This document shows positions 1-5,895 of a stretch of 8,615 nt of DNA, piece after piece. Source of the stretch: an uncultured Clostridium sp. (GTDB taxonomy: Bacteria; Bacillota; Clostridia; TANB77; CAG-465); assembly GCA_900554875.1 (NCBI GenBank), contig USJA01000038.1, positions 1 through 8,615 of the forward strand. The letters run 5' to 3'. Numbering within the stretch: position 1 is the first letter of the stretch; every line of letters starts with the position of its first letter. Below the pieces are notes generated by a model, which saw only the letters and a list, made by a program, of their open reading frames with translations, ran no database searches and was not told where the DNA came from. The position numbers were made by a program, and so were the translations under genes.

Positions 1-147
1 GATTAAAACCTTTTTAAAATTTATACTATTATTTGAAGTTTCATACATCTTTTTTATACTCCCAAAAGCATATCCAAGTTCTGAGAGTAAAGATGAGTCT
101 AGCTTCTGTAAAGAGCACAGAAGCCAGAATATATATTTATCTTCTAT
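1..147 (-). CDS. dprA: Probable N-terminal part of DNA processing protein DprA (partial, runs off window)
   Basis: An open frame of 49 codons begins right after the rbgA stop and continues past the window edge. The peptide has an aromatic start (YIFWLL), a Leu-rich stretch and then a FGSIKKMYETS segment, the pattern seen at the N-terminus of DprA (W-L-L, helix, then FGS.. for the SAM-like domain). DprA loads RecA on incoming single-stranded DNA during transformation, and dprA often lies near rbgA in Firmicutes. No ATG, GTG or TTG occurs in frame before residue 34. The codon at the expected start is ATA (147-145), eight bases after a GGTGG ribosome-binding-like motif in the rbgA tail. Either ATA is used, the start has mutated, or there is a sequence error. 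The match rests on 49 residues without a catalytic motif, so identity is tentative. Confidence 0.45.
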   Translation of the reverse strand, partial: MEDKYIFWLLCSLQKLDSSLLSELGYAFGSIKKMYETSNNSINFKKVLI

Positions 148-148
148 T

Positions 149-1087
149 TTACATCTCCACCTTTTCTAATATAATATTTCCAATTTTTCCATTTTTTACG
201 TCATCAATAAATATATTTGCAGTTCTTGACATATCAACATTTCCACCTGATATTAAGCATCCTCTTTTTCTTCCAATTAATTCCAATATGTCATATGAAT
301 CAAGTTCCTCTAGTAATTTCTCCTCAATAGAATATGTCTCTACAAATACATTTTTATATCCCTCATTAATTAACAAATTAATTCCTGCACATGCAAGTTC
401 CTCATTATCTACCACTTCTAACTTTACATTACCAGTTAGGGCAAGCTTTACTCCTGCGTTATTTTCATCTAGACGTGGCATAAGGATTCCTGGCGTATCT
501 AAAAGTTCTATATCACTTCCAATTCTTATCCATTGATTTTTTCTCGTGACACCTGGTTTATTTGATGTAGCAGCTGCATTTCTATTTGCAATTTTATTTA
601 TTATTGTTGATTTTCCAACATTGGGAATACCTGCAATTAAGCACCTATATATAGGTTTTACTTTTATATTTTTACTACTATATTTCTTATCATATATCTC
701 TTTTCCTTGTTTTCTTATTTCATTAACAAGTTTTGAAATATTTTCAGATTTATTTGCATTTGTTAAAACACAAACATCTCCTCTATTTTTATAATATTCT
801 TCCCATTTTGTAAGTTCTACTCTATCAGCTAAGTCTGATTTATTAAGTACAACTATTCTTTTTTTATCTTTTGCAAATTCGTCCATTAACTTGTTATGGC
901 TTGCAATTGGTACTCTAGCATCCAGTATTTCCACAACTACATCTATTAATTTTAAGTTATTTTTTATCTCGTTTTGTGCTTTTACCATATGTCCAGGGAA
1001 CCACGAAATGGGGACTTTTGAAAAACTTTTTTGACTATCATTATTTTTCTTTTCTGCTCTGATTTTTCTTTTTTGGTACATATCCAT
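149..1087 (-). CDS. rbgA: Ribosome biogenesis GTPase RbgA (YlqF family)
   Basis: Circularly permuted GTPase of 312 residues that promotes late assembly of the 50S subunit in the cytoplasm. Seen in order: WFPGHM at about 29-34, DARVP at 56-60, G4 NKSD at 82-85, G1 GIPNVGKST at 153-161, PGVTR at 178-182 and G3 DTPG at 197-200. The G4-before-G1 order is the hallmark of the YlqF/YawG class. The C-terminal third matches the length expected for the RNA-binding helical domain. I chose ATG 1087 because AAGAAGTGA sits just upstream at proper spacing; an ATG nine codons earlier has no such site. The N-terminus carries a basic extension of about 25 residues before WFPGHM, longer than in typical family members, which begin almost at that motif. 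It lies 62 bases after the MATE gene, with its own promoter inside that gene, and is followed by the probable dprA. Confidence 0.95.
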   Translation of the reverse strand: MDMYQKRKIRAEKKNNDSQKSFSKVPISWFPGHMVKAQNEIKNNLKLIDVVVEILDARVPIASHNKLMDEFAKDKKRIVVLNKSDLADRVELTKWEEYYKNRGDVCVLTNANKSENISKLVNEIRKQGKEIYDKKYSSKNIKVKPIYRCLIAGIPNVGKSTIINKIANRNAAATSNKPGVTRKNQWIRIGSDIELLDTPGILMPRLDENNAGVKLALTGNVKLEVVDNEELACAGINLLINEGYKNVFVETYSIEEKLLEELDSYDILELIGRKRGCLISGGNVDMSRTANIFIDDVKNGKIGNIILEKVEM

Positions 1088-1149
1088 TTTAATCACTTCT
1101 TTCCATTCTATCATTTAAAAAATTACTTAAAAGTATTTGTTTTTCGTTT

Positions 1150-1617
1150 TTAACTTGAAAGTATTATATCATATTTTGGTTTATTTATAAAGTCAAGAGC
1201 CTCAAAATATTTATCTTCATATTTGAATATTACTTTTATATTACCATCTTCACTAACAACAATATCTTCAATTAACTCATCTATCAATAATCTATTTAGT
1301 TCATTTATTTTTTCTTTCTTTTTAAATATATTCATCAAATCAGTATTGTTATTTTTTATTGTTTCTGTTTCTTTCTCTTTTTCATACAATTGTATATCTT
1401 CTTTTAGTTTTTTAATTTTATCACTATACTCTTTATTATATTGCCAGTATTCTTCCTCTGATATAAAGTTCTCTTTTAAATCTTCTTTAATTGAATTTCT
1501 TAACATTATATATTTTTCTTTTTTTGCTTCTGCATTTTGAATTTTATTTTTTATTATTTCCAAGTCATAGGAGATTTCTTTTTTGTTCAATATTTCATTT
1601 ATTTTAGAATCCATCTC
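1150..1617 (-). other. Large serine recombinase C-terminal segment fused to MATE
   Basis: This part of the MATE frame encodes a heptad-like charged helix pair with FISEEEYWQYNKEY between the helices. It is followed by FKKKEKINELNRLLIDELIE and then a short beta-like DIVVSEDGNIKVIFKYED. In large serine recombinases the coiled coil, the G-x-ISeeEY turn, the Ltre-l-delIekI-Vye helix-strand and the final I-I-F-f-de strand occur in this order at the C-terminus. No resolvase catalytic domain or zinc-ribbon region is present in the window. The upstream boundary is approximate (residue about 457), since it falls in a charged linker. Confidence 0.65.
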
Positions 1618-2985
1618 TACAATTATTTCTTTATATGTTCTTTTTAATATAAATACTGAAATTATGCTAGTTAAGATTTCTGCTATTGGGAAGGACCACC
1701 AAACTATACTTGTTACATTATTAGATAATGTAAATAAGTATGCTATTGGAAATACAAATACAACAAGTCTTAATAAAGAAATTATTAATGGTCTTATTGC
1801 ATATCCAAGTGATTGTAATATACCTTGTACTGCAACAGAAAAGCCCATAAAAATATATCCTATACTTGCAATTCTTAAAGAAATTGTGCAAACTTCAATA
1901 ATTTCTCTACTTGTACCACCAGATAGCGCAAATAAACTTGATAGTGGTTTTGCAAAAATCTCAAATATTACTGTTAAAATAAATGTTACCATTGCAGTAT
2001 CAATAATTCCATATTTAATACAATCATTTATTCTATCTTTATCTTTCATACCATAATTAAAAGATAATATAGAAATTATAGTATTAGATAATCCAAATGC
2101 TGAGAATAATGCTATTTGTTGTATTTTATAGTATATTCCAAATGAGCCAACAAGAATTGTAGGATCTGCTTTTGCTCCTCCTAAAATTGCATTCATTCCT
2201 GCCATCATAACAGATAATAATGCTTGCATAATTGCGGCAGAAATACCTATTTTATATATTCCTTTAATTATGCCAATTTTAGGCTTAATATATTTTAAAT
2301 TTCCACTTATTTCTTTGTTTTTAGTATAGTGGAAAAACATTGCTATAAATAAAGAAACAAATTGTCCAATAACTGTCGCCCAAGCTGCACCAGCCACTCC
2401 CATTCCTAATGGAAAAATAAATATATAATCTAATATAATATTTGTTACAGCACCTGATATTTGTGAAATAGTTGATAACATTGTTTTGCCAGTTGCTTGT
2501 AAAAATCTTTCATACACTGTATATCCAATTGAGCCTAATGATAAGCAAGTGCAAATTTTCAAATATGTTGTTCCCATAGATATTACTTCTTGATTTTCAC
2601 CTGCAAATAAAGAAATAAACCATTTAGAACCAAATAAACCAAATAGCAAAAATACAATAAATATGCATATACTTAAAAATATTCCATTTCCAGCTACTTT
2701 GTTTACTTTATCTTGATTTTTTTCTCCTAAACTTTTAGATAGTAAGGCATTTAAACCTATTCCAGTTCCTACACCTATTGCTATAATTAAAATTTGAATT
2801 GGGAAAGCTAATGTCAATGCTTGGTTTGCAATAGCTCCCTGTTCTCCCATGTTTGCTACAAATATACTATCAATAACATTGTATAATGCTTGTAGTACCA
2901 TAGAAATAATCATTGGCAGTCCCATTTTTAATAACAACTTTTTCATTGGTGCTTCTGCCATTTTGTTTTTTTGTGTTCCTTCCAT
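1150..2985 (-). CDS. MepA-type MATE multidrug efflux transporter with a serine-recombinase-like C-terminal tail
   Basis: Product of 611 residues. Residues 1 to about 455 form a complete MATE transporter, which exports cationic drugs in exchange for Na+ or H+ across the membrane. The N-terminal PMKKLLLKMGLPMIISM and the following LQALYNVIDSIFV match MepA-like members, and about twelve hydrophobic segments follow. Family members normally end near residue 450-460, at the FILKRTYKE segment here. Residues about 457-611 are soluble: a charged coiled coil, ISEEEYWQYNKEYSDKI, then LNRLLIDELIEDIVV and IKVIFKYEDKY. This order and wording match the C-terminus of large serine recombinases, not any MATE. 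The start is ATG 2985, eight bases after AAGGAG; the GTG at 2994 is too close to that site. The gene follows a leader with a terminator hairpin and precedes rbgA on the same strand. The transporter call is firm; whether the tail has a function is unknown. Confidence 0.9.
   Translation of the reverse strand: MEGTQKNKMAEAPMKKLLLKMGLPMIISMVLQALYNVIDSIFVANMGEQGAIANQALTLAFPIQILIIAIGVGTGIGLNALLSKSLGEKNQDKVNKVAGNGIFLSICIFIVFLLFGLFGSKWFISLFAGENQEVISMGTTYLKICTCLSLGSIGYTVYERFLQATGKTMLSTISQISGAVTNIILDYIFIFPLGMGVAGAAWATVIGQFVSLFIAMFFHYTKNKEISGNLKYIKPKIGIIKGIYKIGISAAIMQALLSVMMAGMNAILGGAKADPTILVGSFGIYYKIQQIALFSAFGLSNTIISILSFNYGMKDKDRINDCIKYGIIDTAMVTFILTVIFEIFAKPLSSLFALSGGTSREIIEVCTISLRIASIGYIFMGFSVAVQGILQSLGYAIRPLIISLLRLVVFVFPIAYLFTLSNNVTSIVWWSFPIAEILTSIISVFILKRTYKEIIVEMDSKINEILNKKEISYDLEIIKNKIQNAEAKKEKYIMLRNSIKEDLKENFISEEEYWQYNKEYSDKIKKLKEDIQLYEKEKETETIKNNNTDLMNIFKKKEKINELNRLLIDELIEDIVVSEDGNIKVIFKYEDKYFEALDFINKPKYDIILSS
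1168..1196 (-). promoter_or_regulatory. Sigma-A-type promoter for rbgA inside the MATE 3' end
   Basis: On the minus strand, TTGACT (1196-1191) is followed after exactly 17 bases by TATGAT (1173-1168). Each hexamer matches the consensus at five of six positions. The expected transcription start is near 1161, about 75 bases before the rbgA start, so rbgA can be expressed independently of the upstream MATE transcript. The site lies within the last codons of the MATE gene. Confidence 0.6.
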
Positions 2986-3013
2986 TTTACACACTCCTTC
3001 TATTTTTTGAGGT

Positions 3014-3046
3014 AAAAAAAACGTAAGCCCTTTCTCTGGACTTACG
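3014..3046 (-). terminator. Intrinsic terminator hairpin in the MATE leader
   Basis: The RNA arms CGUAAGUCC (3046-3038) and GGGCUUACG (3030-3022) form nine pairs, one of them G-U, around the loop AGAGAAA. Eight U residues follow (3021-3014). It lies between the MATE promoter and the MATE start, so it must be bypassed for expression, which marks it as an attenuator and not the end of a gene. Confidence 0.8.
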
Positions 3047-3064
3047 CTTTCGCTACTCGATACA
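3014..3064 (-). promoter_or_regulatory. Structured leader of the MATE gene; candidate guanidine-IV (mepA motif) riboswitch or other attenuator
   Basis: The transcript from the promoter at 3071-3100 begins near 3064. It first contains UAGC-GAAA-GC with a bulged G and UA (3055-3043), a small hairpin that uses bases also needed by the terminator's 5' arm. A full terminator hairpin with a U tract follows, then the MATE ribosome binding site. Two competing hairpins in a leader of about 50 bases point to transcriptional control by ligand or ribosome. Guanidine-IV riboswitches are known upstream of mepA-type MATE genes in Clostridia and act through such compact terminators. I cannot match the consensus base by base from memory, so the class is an inference. 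Confidence 0.5.
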
Positions 3065-3070
3065 TATATT

Positions 3071-3100
3071 ATTATAGCATAAATTTTATTTTTGTGTAAT
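3071..3100 (-). promoter_or_regulatory. Promoter of the MATE leader
   Basis: TATAAT (3076-3071) is a perfect -10 hexamer preceded by TGC, giving an extended -10. ATTACA (3100-3095) lies 18 bases upstream and is a weak -35 (four of six). The start would be close to 3064, directly before the structured leader. Confidence 0.6.
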
Positions 3101-3139
3101 ACTTTTTTTGAAATTTATTTAGTGATTTATATACTTTCA

Positions 3140-3168
3140 TTGAAATTTGTGAAAATTTTGTATATAAC
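3140..3168 (+). promoter_or_regulatory. Plus-strand promoter, divergent from the MATE promoter
   Basis: TTGAAA (3140-3145) and TATAAC (3163-3168) are separated by exactly 17 bases; each matches the sigma-A consensus at five of six positions. The predicted start near 3175 sits immediately before a structured region ending in a terminator-like hairpin, so the promoter and RNA support each other. No plus-strand gene follows. Confidence 0.55.
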
Positions 3169-3174
3169 ATTTTT

Positions 3175-3262
3175 AGAAAGAGAGCTCGGTTCGTAACTTG
3201 TATGTGATTTGCTCCATATAAAGAAACTTACGAACTTAATCGTTAGTAAGTTTTTATTTAAA
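3175..3262 (+). ncRNA. Candidate structured RNA with alternative terminator and antiterminator hairpins
   Basis: Following the plus-strand promoter, GUUCGUAA (3189-3196) can pair perfectly with UUACGAAC (3228-3235), enclosing a nested GUAUG/CAUAU hairpin (3200-3219). AAACUUAC (3224-3231) can instead pair with GUAAGUUU (3246-3253), extended by AAC/GUU, followed by a U-rich UUAUUU. The two pairings share 3228-3231 and exclude each other, the layout of a riboswitch or attenuator platform. No plus-strand coding region follows, so it may be a small RNA or the relic leader of a lost gene. I do not recognise a known aptamer. Confidence 0.4.
3224..3260 (+). terminator. Hairpin with U-rich tail ending the plus-strand RNA
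   Basis: AAACTTAC (3224-3231) pairs with GTAAGTTT (3246-3253), with three further pairs AAC/GTT after a mismatch and the loop TTAATC. TTATTTA follows on the plus strand. On the minus strand the same hairpin lies downstream of the decayed gene at 3422, but its tail there (CTTTATAT) is poorer, so plus-strand termination is favoured. Confidence 0.5.
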
Positions 3263-3264
3263 TA

Positions 3265-3421
3265 ACTATCAAAAAGATGAAAAATTGTTAACTAATTTAA
3301 TCCTCTTTTTATATTTCACTAAATTTGAGAGCGTATAGCAAGCACTAAATTTGTACGGAACAAAATTCAATAAAAAAATTCAAAGAAATTTTATTAAATC
3401 TATGGGACATTGTCCAAATTT
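3265..3421. other. Intergenic stretch with a short direct repeat
   Basis: No coding potential on either strand. CACTAAATTTG occurs twice (3317-3327 and 3343-3353), 26 bases apart. The small inverted repeat GGAC-ATT-GTCC lies near 3404-3414. There is no clear terminator for the decayed gene that ends at 3422. Confidence 0.3.
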
Positions 3422-4043
3422 CTATTTTAAAAAATTATATAAAAATTGGTAACAAAAAACAAATGTATCTGTGTTTTCAGGCTCTCTAGGTACGATTATG
3501 TACTGACATTTAAATTCATTAGTTGTTTTATATTCCATAGGTTCATGAATCCTATTATGTGTCGCCCCATTAATATATACGCGAATATTAGGTCCAGTAG
3601 GTCTTACATCATTTACATTCTGCCATCCAAAATCAATTATTCCTTTTATTGTTCCAGTAACGTAACATATATCTTTTCCATTTACTTTATAACTTCTCTT
3701 TTTAACATTAGCATATTTAAATTTTACTTCTGTATTATTATCTAGTCTTTTTAATGTGCAAGTCATACCAGAATCTACCAATAAAGCATATGTGTTTTCT
3801 AATGAAAAACTTCTTGAATATGTGGCTGTGTAATGTACATATGTAGTTTTTGACGCTATTTTCTCTTTGCTAAGATCTATTCTGATATAAATTTCATCTG
3901 CATCATTATAAATTATTTATGTCCTATATTAAGTAACTGCTGCACATACACCTCCATTATTAGTTACTATTTGAAATAATGGTAAAACCACAACTGACAA
4001 AATAAAAATGCTTGCCAAAATCTTTTTTAATTTTTTAAGAAAT
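3422..4043 (-). pseudogene. Decayed gene for a secreted protein of unknown family
   Basis: One frame runs through this region with two in-frame stops. The first segment reads LKKLKKILASIFILSVVV and on to CAAV, a clear signal peptide with a basic N-region, hydrophobic core and small-residue cleavage region. It is stopped by TAA at 3931-3929 and again at 3919-3917. It then continues open for 164 codons to a TAG at 3422-3424, with a Thr/Tyr-rich, probably beta-strand domain (YVHYTATYSRSFSLENTYA near its start). An AGAGGA ribosome site lies about 4052-4057, but ATT stands where the ATG should be. Loss of the start and two stops show decay. Translation from the internal TTG at 3781 would give a 119-residue piece without signal peptide and has no ribosome site. 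The family is not recognised. Confidence 0.6.
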
Positions 4044-4079
4044 TACTTTTTTCCTCTGTTTTTTTGTACCAGAATTATT

Positions 4080-4266
4080 TTAATCAATTATAATAATTTT
4101 GTGACCACCATTTTTGTTTGATTTTACGTATATGCCTACACATGTATGAATTTGCACTTAATATTACATTTTCAAAATTTACATTATTTTACATATTAGC
4201 ATACAAGAATTTAATTTGCTGACACTGAGTTGAGCAAGTTTGACAACATACACCACTTTCATTTTT
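4080..4266 (-). pseudogene. Possible frameshifted 3' remnant of another gene
   Basis: Two minus-strand segments read like one broken protein end. The first (from about 4266) contains the Cys-rich GVCCQTCSTQCQ, then a TAA at 4191-4189, then NVNFENVILSANSY. The second frame, from about 4140, gives TCVGIYVKSNKNGGHKIIII followed by Asp and TAA at 4082-4080. One stop and one frameshift would join them. The end lies 36 bases before the decayed secreted-protein gene, which suggests the two were once neighbours in an operon. No start or ribosome site is visible. This is a reading of short segments and may be chance. Confidence 0.25.
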
Positions 4267-4308
4267 TTACTTGCACTCATTTAAAAAATTCTTTATATTC
4301 TATGATTG

Positions 4309-5226
4309 TTACTTAATAAAGTCACCTATTGCCTCTTTTACTTCTTCTGAATGGCCTTCCATTAAATGTCCACCATTTTCAAATAAAATAAATTTTGCAT
4401 TTTTAAAACGATCTAATACGTTTTCAGCATCTTTGTAATTTGCTAATTTGTCGTCTTTTGCATTTAATATTAGTACTGGAACTTTTAATTCTTCAACATT
4501 GTAATCATCATAATTCTTAGCCATATCAATATTTGTAATTGTAGCATCAATTTTTATTCCTTTTTTTCTATCACGAACTGGAAGCATTCCATCTATTGTT
4601 GATGGATCCATTCCCATTATTGGTTTAAACAATGGACTCAATATATACATTGAATAATCATTACACATAAACTCTGGCGGACCAACATATTTAGCAACCT
4701 TTTCTGGCTTTTCTTTTTGAGGCATTCCAGAAGAAAGCAATATTAACCCCTTTGTTCTTTCAGGATAATCTATTGCAAAACGAATTCCAACACTTCCTCC
4801 CGCTGAAGTAGCCAACACATAAACCTTATCTATTCCTAATTTATCTAGTAATTCAACAAATGCTGCGGCTTGCTCTTTGGGTGTTCCACCTCCTTTTATG
4901 TCACTTTTTAAATATCCAAATCTAGATGGTGCAATAACTCTGTATCCATCTTTAAAGTCTTTGCATGTATCATATGCCTGATCATATCCTCCAAAGATAC
5001 CATGAACAGATAAAATAACTTCTCCTTCTCCTTTATCTAAATAAGTCATCTTGCCATAGCTCAAATCAACTATATTAGCATCATATTTTTCAAGACGCTT
5101 GTAGCTTTCTTTTACAGCAATATAACATCTTAATCCTTGCACCAATAAAAACACTAATAAGATTGCTATAATTAACAATACATAAAAACTCATTCTTTTA
5201 TACCATACCTTTCCCTGTTTTTTCAT
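4309..5226 (-). CDS. Membrane-anchored alpha/beta hydrolase
   Basis: Product of 305 residues. A basic N-terminus (MKKQGKVWYKR) and one hydrophobic helix (about 13-31) suggest a membrane anchor with the catalytic domain outside. The alpha/beta hydrolase fold follows: oxyanion-region VHGIFGG at 74-80, the strand and nucleophile elbow VLATSAGGSVG with Ser141, an acid at Asp258 or Asp259 (LNAKDDKLANY), and His287 (ENGGHLMEGH). The elbow reads A-T-S-A-G instead of G-x-S-x-G. Substrate cannot be told; esterases, lipases and lactone hydrolases share this layout. I chose the ATG at 5226, four bases after the TetR stop; an earlier ATG (5289) would overlap the TetR gene by 59 bases without a good ribosome site. 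The short gap points to translational coupling and control by the TetR protein. Confidence 0.85.
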   Translation of the reverse strand: MKKQGKVWYKRMSFYVLLIIAILLVFLLVQGLRCYIAVKESYKRLEKYDANIVDLSYGKMTYLDKGEGEVILSVHGIFGGYDQAYDTCKDFKDGYRVIAPSRFGYLKSDIKGGGTPKEQAAAFVELLDKLGIDKVYVLATSAGGSVGIRFAIDYPERTKGLILLSSGMPQKEKPEKVAKYVGPPEFMCNDYSMYILSPLFKPIMGMDPSTIDGMLPVRDRKKGIKIDATITNIDMAKNYDDYNVEELKVPVLILNAKDDKLANYKDAENVLDRFKNAKFILFENGGHLMEGHSEEVKEAIGDFIK

Positions 5227-5230
5227 TTTT

Positions 5231-5824
5231 TTATTCTTCGTCCTTTTCTTTTTTGATTCCATATAATAATGTTTTAACCAATTTTTCAATAAATTCTTTA
5301 CGAGACTCTGTTGTATCTAATTTAAACCCACTCATTTCATTATTTAGCTTGGCTGTTAAAAATGCTGTTTGCATTACAGATACTAAAATAAAAGAATACA
5401 TAGCTTTGTCTAGTTCATTCATATTATTCCCAATAGATTTCATTATAATTTTTTGACTTTTAATAGTATTATTATTTTCTTTTGGATTAGTATAATCATA
5501 TAGCATTGACATACGGTAAATTGCTGGATTTTTAAATAAAAAATCAAAAACTTTTGTTGTTCCCATAATCAATTCTTCTTCAAAATTATTACATTCTGAA
5601 AGATTTGGATTATAGTTTTTGACTATATCACCTATCATCCTCTCAATGCAACTGTTTATTAAATTTTCTTTTGTCCCAAAGTGGTAATTTATTAGCCCAT
5701 TTCCAACTCTTGCATTTTTTGCTATATCTCTAGTTGTAATTTTATTAATATCTCCATTGCTTTTCTGAATTAAATTAATAGTTGCTTGAATTATATTTTC
5801 TTTAAATTCGGTATCTTTTTTCAT
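5231..5824 (-). CDS. TetR/AcrR-family transcriptional repressor
   Basis: Product of 197 residues, the usual TetR length. The N-terminal domain has the DNA-binding helix-turn-helix at about residues 30-55, with ITTRDIAKNARVGNGLINYH then FGTKENL, which matches the family pattern (I..IA..aGVs.g.iYyhF.sKe.L) closely. The C-terminal part, from about 60 on, is helical and variable and would hold the ligand pocket and dimer interface. The start ATG at 5824 has AGGAAGGAG seven bases upstream. It is the first gene of a two-gene operon with the hydrolase. The promoter spacer holds a perfect inverted repeat, so autorepression that is relieved by a small molecule is the likely mode of control. The inducer may be a substrate or product of the hydrolase, which is inference from gene order only. 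Confidence 0.92.
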   Translation of the reverse strand: MKKDTEFKENIIQATINLIQKSNGDINKITTRDIAKNARVGNGLINYHFGTKENLINSCIERMIGDIVKNYNPNLSECNNFEEELIMGTTKVFDFLFKNPAIYRMSMLYDYTNPKENNNTIKSQKIIMKSIGNNMNELDKAMYSFILVSVMQTAFLTAKLNNEMSGFKLDTTESRKEFIEKLVKTLLYGIKKEKDEE

Positions 5825-5847
5825 TATTTTTCTCCTTCCTATACATT

Positions 5848-5876
5848 ATTATACTGAACAGCATTCAGTTTGTCAA
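5848..5876 (-). promoter_or_regulatory. Consensus sigma-A promoter of the TetR-hydrolase operon
   Basis: TTGACA (5876-5871) and TATAAT (5853-5848) are both perfect and are separated by 17 bases. The start would fall near 5841, leaving a short leader with the AGGAAGGAG ribosome site at 5840-5832. So strong a promoter suits a tightly repressed operon. Confidence 0.88.
5853..5869. promoter_or_regulatory. Probable TetR operator in the promoter spacer
   Basis: ACTGAA (5853-5858) and TTCAGT (5864-5869) form a perfect six-base inverted repeat with a five-base centre (CAGCA). It fills the spacer between -35 and -10, so a bound TetR dimer would block RNA polymerase. The position and symmetry are seen; binding by the adjacent TetR is inferred. 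Confidence 0.7.
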
Positions 5877-5895
5877 TATAATTCTGTTTCTTACC

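Noticed and set aside
102..124. Perfect eight-pair inverted repeat GCTTCTGT/ACAGAAGC as a terminator after rbgA
   Set aside because: No U tract follows on either strand and it lies inside the probable dprA coding region.
1124..1135. TACTT-AA-AAGTA as a terminator between MATE and rbgA
   Set aside because: Only five A/U-rich pairs with a two-base loop; too small to be stable.
33..2056. Plus-strand open frames at 33-536, 546-794, 1223-1540 and 1583-2056
   Set aside because: They lie opposite rbgA and the MATE gene, have no ribosome sites and show Ser/Phe/Ile-rich composition expected from the complement of AT-rich coding DNA.
3446..3745. Plus-strand open frame opposite the decayed secreted-protein gene
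   Set aside because: No ribosome site and a composition typical of an antisense shadow.
4179..4280. 33-codon ORF (MSASKKMKVVYVV...) on the minus strand
   Set aside because: No ribosome site before its ATG, and it overlaps a frame that reads better as a gene remnant.
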